A DNA stretch of 64,000 nucleotides, from the NCBI RefSeq assembly GCF_002127325.2, contig NC_035439.2:138881901-138945900 (forward strand). The letters run 5' to 3'. Shown piece after piece: positions 20,556 through 34,000 of this stretch. This DNA comes from Helianthus annuus. Its lineage: Eukaryota; Streptophyta; Magnoliopsida; Asterales; Asteraceae. Position numbers and translations under genes: made by a program. Numbering within the stretch: position 1 is the stretch's first letter; each line of letters starts with the position of its first letter. The notes beneath the pieces were generated by a model that saw only the letters and a list, made by a program, of their open reading frames with translations, had not been told where the DNA came from and searched no databases.

Positions 20556-21776
20556 CTAATGATCTCGCTTCTTCTTCCCCTTTAGTAGGTTTGCTAGGCT
20601 TTTAAGGAATCCACGATTGTTCTTACGTTCTTGCTCAAAGTCTCGTTCTACCCTATTTAAACGGTGAAGGATTTCTTCCTGCTCCGGTGGGGAAAAACGT
20701 GGCTGCTGCGACGGTTGTTGGACCGGAGGTCTAGTAGGTGCTGGATACCCATGAGCTGCGTATCCTAATCCCCAAGGATTTCCATAAGGTCCTTCGGGAT
20801 GGAGGGCGTTGTAATTGGCCGCTACCAAATATGGGTCGGCGTCAGCAAAATTATAGTGAGTGTGAGTCGGCAACTCAAACGGGTTGTACGCGGTGGAACC
20901 GGCGTACGCAGGTATCGGGTTATCATAGCCGAATGGTGGTGGAGGTGGTGCAACTGGTGCAGAATTCACCTCTGCAGGGTGGCTCGATGGTTCACCCATT
21001 TTTGGTTCTTCAGGCAATGGCGGAAAATGACTTGCACTCGAGTGGCAAGGGGTGCTAAAGTGAAACTCCCCTCCTCGGGTGGACATCCGCGCGCCTGATC
21101 TCCTACGCCTTGGCGGATCTGGAGGTGCTTGTTGAACTGGTGGCGGTGGAGGAGGTGGCGTAACTGCCACGAAACGCGAATCCTCAGAAGGATCCTGCTA
21201 CTGCTGGTGAGGTGATGAATGGTGAGAGGGTGTAAAGTACCACTCGCACTGGTTAAACCTCGCCTGGTAACTGTCTGGACCTTGATAGGGTGTTCCGTGA
21301 AAAGATGACCCATCAGAGATCTCGATAGGATGGTTGGGAGTACCTCTTGCAGGTTCGATGGGATCCGTGTCCTCGTCCATATCTACCGCATTATCTTCGG
21401 AGAAATGGTCTTCGGGTCCTAAAGGGTTATAACCTATTGGTTCTTGGACATAATCAGCCGGGTTGAACTGGCCTTGGAAGAAAGGAGTGGGATCGCCATA
21501 GGAACGGTGCGAAACAGAACGCTGGAGAGGTATAAACGAAGGTTGAGGGTTACTGGGCTCGTTCTCCGAATTTGGTCCAAAAGAATGACGGTAAGAAGGT
21601 GTCGAACTGTGTGAGGTAGACCGTCTTGCGGGCTCAAAGAGGTTTCTTCTACGCCTCTGAGGTTCTTCACTCCTTGTGCTGGAAGGAGCTCGCATATGTG
21701 AAGGTCCGGCCTCGTGATCATGGTGAGTAGTGATCGGCCCTTTGCCTCTTCCTCCTCTTCTAATTGCTGGTGGCAT
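20556..21776 (-). pseudogene. E2 extra ORF with one nonsense change
   Basis: Homologue of the extra ORF of E1 and E3, starting at ATG-Pro-Pro (21776). One in-frame TAG at about 21195 replaces a glutamine codon in a Gln-rich run; otherwise the frame is open for about 405 codons. Order is the RG-rich start, Ser/Pro-rich acidic region, polyproline run with RRRRSG, and a C-terminal charged helix with a Lys-rich tail. The flanking frame is undamaged although gag-pol next to it has several lesions. Confidence 0.8.
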
Positions 21777-21934
21777 ATTGCCTGCTTAAACAGATTTTTA
21801 AACCAACAATAAACAATAAAAGACACACTAGAACAATAATTCGAATTTGTCTTATGTTCTTGTCTAGACTCGAGTATGTGCAACTGTGTCGTTGAGATTA
21901 AACACATAGGGATAGTGTTTAATTCACTCAACGT

Positions 21935-21948
21935 TGGCTCTGATACCA
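21935..21948 (-). promoter_or_regulatory. E2 primer-binding site (tRNA-iMet)
   Basis: TGGTATCAGAGCCA on the minus strand, three bases inside the LTR boundary. Confidence 0.95.
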
Positions 21949-21951
21949 ACC

Positions 21952-24900
21952 TGTCACACCCCGATTTCCACACGTTTCACCGGTGGGCCCGGTGGGGGAT
22001 TACCGTGACGTAGTTGGCAACAATATAGTCAAACCACACAATATTTAAATGCACAGCGGAAGCATAAAGATAGATATATTTCAACTATCGAATGTAATAT
22101 CCAAGTATCACAAGTAGTCGAAATGAATCCACAGGGGATCAAAAATAACAATAAAAATATTGTTCAACAGATATGGCATCCCAAGCTTGCGAGACTCTAA
22201 CGATGCTAAGGAGTGGCCATCCTATTTCGTACAGAACCTGCATTTAATCTTTTTGAGGAGAATACGTCAGTTTACACTGGTAAATACATTCAACCGACAC
22301 TTTTGTAAAAGGTTTAATAAAATTGATTTGAATGCACAAGGCACAAACTCTTTATAACTTGGGATGATTAATCAATTAATCTTGTAAAAGAATTACATGT
22401 TCACTATGCGTTCGGTCGCCCGGGTCGTGCCGGGTTTAAGGTTAATAGACACGCCACAAAGCATAAAGCCGTGGTGGGAAAACCAACGGTTATACCTTTA
22501 ATAATATAGACACATTGTCGGGTGTACGCCTACACCCGCGTGTCGAGGTCGTGGCCATTTCGTAAAATGATGCCAAGGATATCCGGGACATGGTCATTAT
22601 GCTCCCAAAGGCGTAAAGCCAACAAAACCAATTTTTAAACGGGTCACATTGAAAACACCCAACTACTAATGAGTTGGGGTCAATTGCCCGACCAAGCGGT
22701 ATTTTTATATACCGTAACCCAAGCCCGTATAACGGAAAATAAGTTAAAAGTATTTACCTGAGCAAGTAATAACCTCAATAAACAAATGCAAGTATCTTTT
22801 ACTGGTCTCCTATTCTGGAACGAAGGTTTATAACAACCTATTAGAATCCTAACGGGTCTTTAATTTAGCCTTAGCTTAGACCGGTCAGTTTCAAAGGATA
22901 ATTACGGTTTAATCGCGTGAAAGGCGAAAACCGGAAATGGAATGTGGTTTGGACCCAACAAGTTCGAAGACTTGTTTTACATGGGTATAATAACCACACT
23001 CTGGATTTTGAAATAAAAACGATAAGGTTTGACCCGTTTCGGCTAGTCTATGTAAACTAGTTACATAAACCGAACCGTGCGCGCAAAAGGCGTAACGGGT
23101 AACCGTAAGAGTTCTACACAGGTTTCCTAAATTATTATGCTCTAAAGAGGTTGTGGTATCAGTAGGATACCTTCCATTACGCCCATAACAAGTTTAAATC
23201 CAATATACGCCCCGTAGGGGTATTTCGGTCATTTTAAAGATTATAAAAGAGGTTTCCGAGTTCTACAGGAAATCTGAGTTTTCCGAACAGTTTATAAAGT
23301 CCAAAATACTCTATTTATTATTTAAAATTAGTAGCAACTGGAATCGGGTCAAAATACCTTGTAGAACTCAAGTTATGTCCGAAAAGGGTATATTCGGTAT
23401 TTACCGAATCGATGCCATAATCGCAGGTTATGAGCAGGTTAAAAATAATTAAAAATCTTTAAAAATCCCAAAATATTATCTTACATCAGTGTGTAAAAGG
23501 TTTGGTGTCGAAATTTGGGTTTAGATAGGCTTTACGCTAAATGCGCCGTTTAATTACTAAAGTTTTCCGTAATTGCGCTATTTAGCATAACTCCTATTCT
23601 AGACTTCGGATTGACGTGAAATTTTAGGGACATGCTTAGAAATCAGTAACTAAGGTTATTGTCCTTTCACATGTCCAAAATTCTCGTTTTATAGTAAAAA
23701 GGGCGTTATGGTCAACTTTTAAGCATTTAACGGAAATGTGCAAAAGACTCGGACAAACGATGAACCGGTCACAGAGGGTTATACCATCATGTAACCTGGT
23801 CCTAAGAGAGTCCTAAGGCATATCTAAATCATACCATAACGGGTCAGAACTGAAGTCAAAGCAAAAGTCAAAGTTTTGCGACTTTCGGTTCCGAACCGGG
23901 TCAAAACAGTAAATGGTCGGATCAAACAAGCTTAGACCAATTATAATACTTATTATCATGTTTTATGAGTGTCAAAACAGGTTACACACCATCTACATTA
24001 CTGATTATGCATAAAATCGAAAGTTAGCATTCTGTTGACTTTTTCTAAGCAACTTTGACTCGACATTTGGACTAGTTAGAGTGGGAATCAGAGGGTGCCC
24101 TTTTAGGGGTTTAAAGCCCACATGATTACGAACATATAACTACCTTTATTTCGATTAATCACTGGACCATTTGTGATTAACCGTTAAGTCAACCGTTAAT
24201 TACGACGAATTGACTTTTAAGCTATAACTAAGCAAAACTTAACCAAGAAAGGGTTGAGCACACTTACAAGAGTCCTATGCACGACCAGGGATGCTAAGAG
24301 AGAGTGCTTGAGCTCCAGAAGTGATCAAGAAAGCAGTTGAAGGTGTGAAGAACAATGTTGCTACTTATGGTCCTTTTATACTAGTTTAGGATGCATAAGA
24401 TCATCACAACAAGGCCTACAAGATGATCAACAACTCTCCCTGAGTGCTAGGGGACGTTTAGGGGGCGCCCATGCTCTCATTATTGCTCAATAAGTCGGTT
24501 AAAACACCAAACAGTGCTTAAGTCCGACTTTTCTGCATCTGGGAAGCTGACGCAGCCCGCGTTAATGATCAGGTAACCTTTACGCGGGTCGCCTGAATCT
24601 CAATGTCAGAGCCCACTGTCAGCGCGGCCCGCGTAAGATCCCTTATTACATTTACGCGGCCCGCCTGAGACCTAAAAGTAAGATTTTTCAAATCTTTTTA
24701 ATTATTGCACTGGCCTTTGGCGTTTCGAAGGGGTAACTTTGCGTTTTGGGCCTCGTTAATTTACGTATAAGGGCCCCGTGGCTTTTACCCAACTTATTAA
24801 CCCTTGGTTAATTTATTATTACCTGAAAAGTCATAACTTTCTATGTTTGACGCTTTTAACCCCTCGCATACGAATTTGATCATAACTTTCTCGTTTTAAA

Positions 24901-25270
24901 ACGGAACCTTGCGAAATTTATATCGTACATTCTAGTGAGCGTAATTTACTGTTACAAAGTCTCGGGTTTGTTAAAGGGTCACTCAGAGGTATAACTTAAA
25001 CATGTTGACACATTTAACCCCTGTAGTTTGTAATCTCTCAGTTTCTTCCATATTTCGTTCCGTACGATCCATGATTTATTCGTTTGAAGGTACGAGCATC
25101 ATTTAGGGTTACTATACAGTATATTTATCCCTCTTTGACATTTTGAACCCTCGGATTCACATACTTTCAATGTTTGTCAACTTTAGTCCTTATTTAATAT
25201 TTAATACCACGTGTAAACTTATGACACGTGTCAATACATTATTGGACGCAAAAAATTCCGAGGTGTTACA
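21952..25270 (-). repeat. E2 5' LTR (3319 bp)
   Basis: TGTCACACC to GGTGTTACA. It has the same internal marks as E1: donor-like site at 22757, TATA at 24372-24380, four CGCGGCCCGC-type palindromes at 24551-24664, paired G-box at 25207-25232. Confidence 0.95.
24372..24380 (-). promoter_or_regulatory. TATA box of E2 5' LTR
   Basis: TATAAAAGG on the minus strand at the position matching E1. Confidence 0.65.
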
Positions 25271-25385
25271 TTCCCATTTTAGTTTCACACCATTGTGAAA
25301 CTTACACCTTTTTTACTCTCTGATCGAGGTTCTCGGCATTGAAAAATCTTCGTAAACTAAATCACATGTGTATATGTTGACATTT
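25271..25385 (+). repeat. 371-bp satellite, partial unit between E2 and Y
   Basis: 115 bp matching the end of the unit found at 34292-35815. E2 ends on its left and Y begins on its right, so two LTR elements sit within one repeat unit. TTCCC (25271-25275) would be the E2 target duplication. Confidence 0.85.
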
Positions 25386-28300
25386 TGTAACACTCCGAAA
25401 ATGGGTTTGGTAATTAAACCCCGTTAATACTAGGAACGGGTAAAATACCGTTAGTGGTAAAACTAACCCGGAGAAAAATTAGGATTTTAATAAATAATTT
25501 TATGTTAATAAAATTAGAAAGAGAATAAACGCTTTGAGAAAACAAAGCGTATATAAAGCCCGACGGGTTAACGGGACTTAGAAATACTACGGGTTATGAC
25601 TTCCCCAAACCCATTAAGTAACTAGGGATATCAACCTAGTTGGTTAAATGTTGTTAAAACAATAAAAGAAACAATAAATAGATAACCCTTTAAATAACTT
25701 GGGTAAATTGAGGGACTAAACCTAGGCAAATGAGATAAGCTTTTATCAAAACAAAATAAATAACTAAAACACACACATACGTGTGTGTATGTCTGCGATT
25801 TTAACCAGAGCCAGGAAGGTTCTCTTGCTCAAAACCCTAAAGTGCCAAGAATCACCAAATTGAAGGGCAGAACTAGCTCAAATCAGATGCATGAACACGA
25901 ATTCATGATCACCTAGTCATGGGGATTACAAGGTATGTCGAATTTTACGATTTGGTGACACTTTGAGATTATGATGAATAATCAAAATCGAAATTCTGGA
26001 ATGAATGTTGAATCCATGAGTGTTATTATGATTATATCTTAGTCTAGAAACAAACCCTAGTAGAAAGCTTGATGAATTGTTGTCAAAACTAGGGATTTGA
26101 TAATTAACCTATTTTGTGCTAAGTGGGTTTTGATTATGTAGTGAAGATGATGGTTTACACATGTTTAAAATCATCATAGTTGCTAGTAGAAACAAGATAC
26201 TTGAACAATTTGCAAGTTTGAGTGTTTAACATACATGACTTGAGATGGGTTTTTATGATATGATGATGTTAGTGTCAAACTTGTGATTAGAATCATCATA
26301 TTAGTTAGTAAGACAAAGTACTTGAACCATTTAGGTGTTTGGGTACATAAATCATATTTACCATAAAATGGGTTGTTATATGATATAGAGGAATTGATGT
26401 TAAGATCGTGATATAGATGCTTGAAATCATGTTACCTAGTTGTAAAATGTGTAAAAAAACAATGTATGCACATTAGGTGTTTGTTAAAATGCCTAAATGA
26501 AAACTAAGGTGTTTGAAATTAGAAGTGAAAATGTGCAATGAATAAGTTGATAAGTCGATAGACTTTAAAAAGTCAAATCGACCAAGTGTATGATCGGATG
26601 GTAAATTCGATATAAGAAGAGTAGGATGGAATAGTCGTAAATGATTATGACTAACCTAACCATCTTACAATTACAATGATGGTTTGACTCTTGACAAGCT
26701 AGATGGAGGCTTGGGCAAGGAGCGGGTCAAACGGATCGGGTACGCGAAAAAGGAGCATAACCGGATGCAAGGTAAGCGACGCTTACATCCTTTTTGTAGA
26801 ATATGCATTATTTTGTAAATTACAAATGCGATTAGTGTAATATCCGAACTAAGGGTTCCGACGCTATTAACACGAGTCGGAACAAACATAAATGATAAAA
26901 ACCAAGGGTCACGGTGAAAAGAGGCGAAACGGTAATTTAGTCACGTAATGACTAATAATTAATGATTTTTCGTTAAGATCACTTTAAAGTGCAACTAATA
27001 GCGAGAAAATGAGTAAAGATGGAAATTTAGTCAAATATCGACTAAAGTAAATTGTGGTTTAAAAAGGGGTCTAGTGGCAAAAATCCGAAATGGGTCGGAT
27101 GAGCAAATTGGTAAAATTAATAACCATGTTTTGCTACTTATGAAGATGCTTGGTCATATAGGCCAAACGGGTCAATTGGCGTGATAACACCATTTGACAA
27201 TATCGACTAATGTGGTTGTCAAGTCTTGTGATAACAGGAGCAATTAACGATTCGGATACTCCCGTCACCATAGAAAATGTGATAATAAAAGCGAGGTATA
27301 AATCGGGTCTATTTGTTGATCCGAGCCTGGTACGCATATTTATGATGTGTGTAAAAGTGCTAATTTGGTCGAATAATTGGTGATAGTCCTTCATTGTAGA
27401 AGAAGGACCAAAATCGACCAAAACGCCCTTGTAGGCTAAATTGAACAAACAACCCTTAGAGGTTGTTTGGAAACGAGTCTTATGATTAAACAAAAGTTTA
27501 GAACGAGTATGGGTAGTGAAAGACGTAATTCTTGGGCCGAAAGACTCCATACGAGTCTTTGCCGTAAAATGATATTTCAAGGAGTATAATTCAGAACACA
27601 TAGATATCAACTTTAAATCCAACACACATTTAGTTGTGATGGAAGAGTACTAGATAAGAAATATAGGTTACAATGCTAGATTAGAATGAAAGCGAATTTG
27701 AGCTTAAAAGTGCTTAAAATATCCTTAACGGGTCAAAATAAGCATACTAGTGAAAACAGGTTTAATTTGTGTAATAAACCTATGATTCGAACCTAATATG
27801 GTATATAACATTTATTTGAAGAAGTGCATGAAATATAGGAATCAAATAAATATGTTTGTTTGATAAAATGCATAAACGGGTCAAAACTTGGTATAAAGGG
27901 TAATAAGCTGAAGACTTAAAAGTCTTAAACTTTGTTAAGCCGAATGTCGGATTTTAACTCCACATAATGGAGAATCAAATTACAAACACGTAGGAAGAAA
28001 CGGTAGGTCAAACAGACTAACGAATAGAAAGATACGGAAGTTTTCGTGTCATTAAGCGGCAGATGGAAAAGGCTGAATACAGGGACCACCGTAACTTACG
28101 GTGTCACCGTAAGTTACGGTGGAGTTGAACTCTTTACGGCAGTCTCCCCCTGAGTTACGGTGGGGAAAGTCTTAAACAGAGACCACCGTAACTTACGGTG
28201 CCACCGTAAATTACGGTGGAGGCAAACTTGAAATGCAATGTTTTGGATCAAGAGATTATCTTTGGGATTTCTTTCCACTATCATATATCTTGTTTGGTAC

Positions 28301-28590
28301 CGTTATTTAACGTAATCAAAACTAACTGTTGAGTCAGTTTTGAACACAGGTGTATGTCGAGAGCCCGGATGAAGATCAAGCGTCAAGCAAGAACCGAACA
28401 CATGTTTAATAAAGCTTCCGCAACGTTGTTTTGTCGTTATTCTAAACGACGAATTAAATCACATTATGTATATCGCTTAAATTATAAAAGTTTTTAACAA
28501 GCCCGTATTTTGTGTATAATTGCGATTGTAATTACATGATTATGAGTTTAAATTATACGAAAAATGTTAAATAATAACTAGGGTGTTACA
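25386..28590 (+). repeat. Y 5' LTR (3205 bp)
   Basis: TGTAACACT to GGTGTTACA. It contains two perfect or near-perfect hairpins (28086-28122 and 28183-28219) and a donor-like AAG|GTAAGC at 26771/26772. The minus-strand 163-aa ORF in it has no recognisable domain. Confidence 0.93.
28086..28219. repeat. Two long hairpins in Y 5' LTR
   Basis: CCACCGTAACTTACGGTG at 28086-28103 is followed after one base by its exact reverse complement at 28105-28122. The second hairpin (28183-28200 and 28202-28219) has one mismatch. A half-motif AGTTACGGTGG lies between them. The same pair is in the 3' LTR at about 33787-33823 and 33884-33920, where the first arm has one extra change. Confidence 0.9.
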
Positions 28591-28593
28591 AGT

Positions 28594-28606
28594 TGGTATC
28601 AAAGCC
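28594..28606 (+). promoter_or_regulatory. Y primer-binding site (tRNA-iMet, one mismatch)
   Basis: TGGTATCAAAGCC against the usual TGGTATCAGAGCC, three bases inside the LTR boundary. Confidence 0.85.
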
Positions 28607-31070
28607 TTGGTTTAAGAGATTCAAGTATGGCGGGAAAGCTATGCTTGGACTTAAACCTTATGCTCTTAATAAAGAATTGGTGTTCGGTTCGAAGCTTGAT
28701 CGCAAATCCGGTAAGTGCATGTATGCTAATGGTCTAGCGTATTAAAGTGTTGTAGACAACACATAGGGTTACCGTGTAAAACACGTTACCCCAATTAAAT
28801 GATTGATATAGTTGACAAAAATACGCGCGTTGACGTGTATAGTAGAAAAAGCCTTGTACTATAATACAGGCGATTATTGAAGTTGATATTACTAACTTTT
28901 GTGAATATCTTGATTGAAGGACACTTGCATTTAAAGATGATAAGAGTTGAACAAATTAAGGATATGATAGAGGAACGGTCTGAAGTATGACGATAGGAGC
29001 ATGCTCACTAAGGACTAAATCGCGTAACGACCGCGAACAAGGTTAATAGCAAGAAACGCCCGTCGGGGCAAGCACTACCAGGTGCGTGTTTTTAAATATA
29101 ATCGCACAAATAGCAATATGCAACCAACGAGTAGAAATTGAAAGTTGCATATGTAGATTAAAAGCTTGGAAAAACCCGAATAGAAAATGTATTCGAGTTA
29201 TTGTTTCCAAGAGAAACAAATAGAGGCGTTACTTACATAGGGCGTGATGTGAAACTATAAAAAGGTCATGTGTGTCATATATTAATTGCTTACTCTGGCC
29301 AAGTAAGTAGTGGCATATGGTACCATGAACTTCTTATGGCGGACACGTTTACATCCGATGTAGTAAGGGCAGGGTGAATGGGACTAATTGAAAAGTACCC
29401 AAATGAATCAGATAAGCAAAATATTTGATAATAATGTAAACGCACAACCAAGTGACGGGAGCGTATTACATTAGGATAATGAGCCCGGGTGAAGGGACAA
29501 AGAAGCATGTAAAATGATTTAGACGAGTATTGGGAAGGAGTGTACTTACACTCGAACCCAGACAACGCAAGCATGTAAAATGATTTAGACGAGTATTGGG
29601 AAGGAGTGTACTTACACTCGAACCCAGAAAACGCAAGCATGTAAAATGATTTAGACGAGTATTGGGAAGGAGTGTACTTACACTCGAACCCAGAAAACGC
29701 AAGCATGTAAAATGATTTAGACGAGTATTGGGAAGGAGTGTACTTACACTCGAACCCAGAAAACTCAAGCATGTAAAATGATTTAGACGAGTATTGGGAA
29801 GGAGTGTACTTACACTCAAACCCAGAAAACGCAAGCATGTAAAATGATTTAGACGGGTATTGGGAAGGAGTGTACTCACACTCGAACCCAGAAAACGCAA
29901 GCATATAAAATGATTTAGATATGCATTGGGAGCGGGTGTACTTACACTCGAACCCGGAAAATGCAAATATGTCCCTTAACGGGTCGTTTTTGTAAAACGT
30001 CAAACTTAAGGACAAAGTCGGAATATAAAAATGAAACCTTAGACTACGGTCAAGGTCAATTGAAATTCAAGAGCGAAAATAAACGATTCCAAACATAATA
30101 AGAGATGCCGTGAAGCTATATATGTATATATACATTTGAATATAGACAAGAATAAAAGATGATCTACGGGATCATCATAACCTACGGGATTAAACACAGT
30201 GTTAAGGTCTACGGGACCAAAAAAAAAAAAAGAACCTACGGGTCAATAGTGTAAAGCAAGGGAACAAGTTATGATTCCCCGCGTAAAATGAGAACGGAAA
30301 AAAATAAATTATGGATTGTCAATTTCCTTAATATGAGTAATTGACATAGTTAAAAAGGAAAAACGTTAAACTAAAATTCAGTTTTAGTAAGATACAACGT
30401 TTTAACAAACATGAATACTATAAGACGAATTTGGAAATAACAAATATTAAAGAGTATGGGTCTTAACATCGATAGGTGCAAGACGATATATTCGAAAAAG
30501 TGGTATTTTTCGAAAATGAAAGGTTGATATAAGTTAAACATGATGTGACACGATCACGGTCAAGAAATGCAATGTGAAGTGTAATCACATTATCACCAAG
30601 CGAGCGGCAAAAAGAAACCGGACTAATAAGTCTAGTTAGTAAAACCGGTTAAGGTTAGCAATTTAAGTTAAGAAATTTGGTTTGCTTGTAAGCAGTAAAT
30701 TCGGTATAACTAAACCGAATAAATAAATTTGAAAATAAAAGGAATTGTTGCTAAAAGTGAAAGATTTCACTAAAGACCTTTAAACGGGTTAAAGTAACGG
30801 ATTCATAAAGAATTCAATGATATATGAAAGAGATGAATATCGCTAAGTTGATTAAACTAGTGGAAATAACGAGATTACGTTATTCAAGTCGCATTATGTC
30901 ATGTAAGATACGTAGACAATTATTAGCCAAAAAGATGTTACCATACTTTTCTGGTAATACTAACAAATGGTTAAAAGTATAAGTAATGTTTAAAGGAATT
31001 CTCGGCTCAAATGCATTTAGTGCAAACTCAATGAATTATATCATAAAAGGTTTCGAGGACGAAACCTCTT
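28607..31070 (+). other. Y internal region, no coding evidence
   Basis: About 2.5 kb without retroelement domains. It holds a 66-bp minisatellite (29503-29964) and short CCTACGGGA repeats near 30160-30245. Confidence 0.8.
29503..29964. repeat. 66-bp minisatellite, 7 copies, in Y
   Basis: Units begin with AAGCATGTAAAATGATTTAG at 29503, 29569, 29635, 29701, 29767, 29833 and 29899. The middle copies are nearly identical and the last is diverged. The period is a multiple of three, so two overlapping minus-strand frames stay open; these are artefacts. Confidence 0.95.
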
Positions 31071-31083
31071 TAAGGGGGGTAGA
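31071..31083 (+). promoter_or_regulatory. Y polypurine tract
   Basis: TAAGGGGGGTAGA, two bases before the 3' LTR. Confidence 0.9.
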
Positions 31084-31085
31084 CT

Positions 31086-34000
31086 TGTAACACCCCGAAA
31101 ACGGGTTTGGTAATTAAACCCCGTTAATACTAGGAACGGGTAAAATACCGTTAGTGGTAAAACTAACCCGGTGAAAAATTAGGATTTTAATAAATAATTT
31201 TATGTTAATAAAATTAGAAAGAGAATAAACGCTTTGAGAAAACAAAGCGTATATAAAGCCCGACGGGTTAACGGGACTTAGAAATACTACGGGTTATGAC
31301 TTCCCCAAACCCATTAAGTAACTAGGGATATCAACCTAGTTGGTTAAGTGTTGTTAAAAACAATAAAAGAAACAAGAAATAGATAACCCTTTAAATAACT
31401 TGGGTAAATTGAGGGACTAAACCTAGGCAAATGAGATAAGCTTTTATCAAAACAAAATAAATAACTAAAACACACACATACGTGTGTGTATGTCTGCGAT
31501 TTTAACCAGAGCCAGGAAGGCTCTCTTGCTCAAAACCCTAAAGTGCCAAGAATCACCAAATTGAAGGGCAGAACTAGCTCAAATCAGATGCATGAACACG
31601 AATTCATGATCACCTAGTCATGGGGATTACAAGGTATGTCGAATTTTACAATTTGGTGACACTTTGAGATTATGATGAATAATCAAAATCGAAATTCTGG
31701 AATGAATGTTGAATCCATGAGTGTTGTTGTGATTATATCTTAGTCTAGAAACAAACCCTAGTAGAAAGCTTGATGAATTGTTGTCAAAACTAGGGATTTG
31801 ATAATTAACCTATTTTGTGCTAAGTAGGTTTTGATTATGTGGTGAAGATGATGGTTTACACATGTTTAAAATCATCATAGTTGCTAGTAGAAACAAGATA
31901 CTTGAACAATTTGCAAGTTTGAGTGTTTAACATACATGACTTGAGATGGGTTTTTATGATATGATGATGTTAGTGTCAAACTTGTGATTAGAATCATCAT
32001 ATTAGTTAGTAAGACAAAGTACTTGAACCATTTAGGTGTTTGGGTACATAAATCATATTTACCATAAAATGGGTTGTTGTATGATATAGAGGAATTGATG
32101 TTAAGATCGTGATATAGATGCTTGAAATCATGTTACCTAGTTGTAAAATGTGTAAAAAAACAATGTATGCACATTAGGTGTTTGTTAAAATGCCTAAATG
32201 AAAACTAAGGTGTTTGAAATTAGAAGTGAAAATGTGCAATGAATAAGTTGATAAGTCGATTGACTTTAAAAAGTCAAATCGACCAAGTGTATGATCGGAT
32301 GGTAAATTCGATATAAGAAGAGTAGGATGGAATAGTCGTAAATGATTATGACTAACCTAACCATCTTACAATTACAATGATGGTTTGACTCTTGACAAGC
32401 TAGATGGAGGCTTGGGCAAGGAGCGGGTCAAACAGATAGGGTACGCGAAAAAGGAGCATAACCGGATGCAAGGTAAGCGACGCTTACATCCTTTTTATAG
32501 AATATGCATTATTTTGTAAATTACAAATGCGATTAGTGTAATATCCGAAATAAGGGTTCCGACGCTATTAACACGAGTCGGAACAAACATAAATGATAAA
32601 AACCAAGGGTCACGGTGAAAAGAGGCGAAACGGTAATTTAGTCACGTAATGACTAATAATTAATGAGTTTTCGTCAAGATCACTTTAAAGTGCAACTAAT
32701 AGCGAGAAAATGAGTAAAGATGGAAATTTAGTCAAATATCGACTAAAGTAAATTGTGGTTTAAAAAGGGGTCTAGTGGCAAAAATCCGAAATGGGTCGGA
32801 TGAGCAAATTGGTAAACTTAATAACCATGTTTTGCTACTTATGAAGATGCTTGGTCATATAGGCCAAACGGGTCAATTGGCGTGATAACACCATTTGACA
32901 ATATCGACTAATGTGGTTGTCAAGTCTTGTGATAACAGGAGCAATTAACGATTCAGATACTCCCGTCACCATAGAAAATGTGATAATAAAAGCGAGGTAT
33001 AAATCGGGTCTATATGTTGATCCGAGCCAGGTACGCATATTTATGATGTATGTAAAAGTGCTAATTTGGTCGAATAATTGGTGATAGTCCTTCATTGTAG
33101 AAGAAGGACCAAAATCGACCAAAACGCCCTTGTAGGCTAAATTGAACAAACAACCCTTAGAGGTTGTTTGGAAACGAGTCATATGATTAAACAAAAGTTT
33201 AGAACGAGTATGGGTAGTGAAAGACGTAATTCTTGGGCCGAAAGACTCCATACGAGTCTTTGCCGTAAAATGATATTTCAAGGAGTATAATTCGGAACAC
33301 ATAGATATCTACTTTAAATCCAACACACATTTAGTTGTGATGGAAGAGTACTAGATAAGAAATATAGGTTACAATGCTAGATTAGAATGAAAGCGAATTT
33401 GAGCTTAAAAGTGCTTAAAATATCCTTAACGGGTCAAAATAAACATACTAGTGAAAACAGGTTTAATTTGTGTAATAAACCTATGATTCGAACCTAATAT
33501 GGTATATAACATTTATTTGAAGAAGTGCATGAAATATAGGAATCAAATAAATATGTTTGTTTGATAAAATGCATAAACGGGTCAAAACTTGGTATAAAGG
33601 GTAATAAGCTGAAGACTTAAAAGTCTTAAACTTTGTTAAGCCGAATGTCGGATTTTAACTCCACATAATGGAGAATCAAATTACAAACACGTAGGAAGAA
33701 ACGGTAGGTCAAACAGACTAACGAATAGAAAGATACGGAAGTTTTCGTGTCATTAAGCGGCAGATGGAAAAGGCTGAATACAGGGACCACCGTAACTTAC
33801 GGTGTCACCGTAAGTTACAGTGGAGTTGAACTCTTTACGGAAGTCTCCCCCTGAGTTACGGTGGGGAAAGTCTTAAACAGAGACCACCGTAACTTACGGT
33901 GCCACCGTAAATTACGGTGGAGGCAAACTTGAAATGCAATGTTTTGGATCAAGAGATTATCTTTGGGATTTCTTTCCACTATCATATATCTTGTTTGGTA

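Larger units (their letters stand above)
17121..25270 (-). mobile_element. E2: Tekay-type Ty3/gypsy chromovirus, 5' part; split by X
   Basis: Minus-strand relative of E1 and E3. The 5' LTR (21952-25270), primer site, extra ORF, gag, protease and most of RT are here. The rest of pol and the 3' LTR must lie left of the window, because X plus E1 are inserted in the RT gene at 17120/17121. The right flank (25271 on) is the 371-bp satellite, so E2 was the first arrival in this nest. It carries at least three in-frame stops, one frameshift and the X insertion. Confidence 0.92.

Noticed and set aside
27134..27625. 163-codon minus-strand ORF, also at 32835-33302
   Set aside because: Inside the Y LTRs, antisense to the element and with no domain; duplicated only because the LTRs match.
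29290..30015. Two overlapping minus-strand ORFs (241 and 166 codons) with repeated 22-residue units
   Set aside because: They span the 66-bp minisatellite; 66 is a multiple of three, so frames stay open by geometry. Two frames are open at once and there is no domain.
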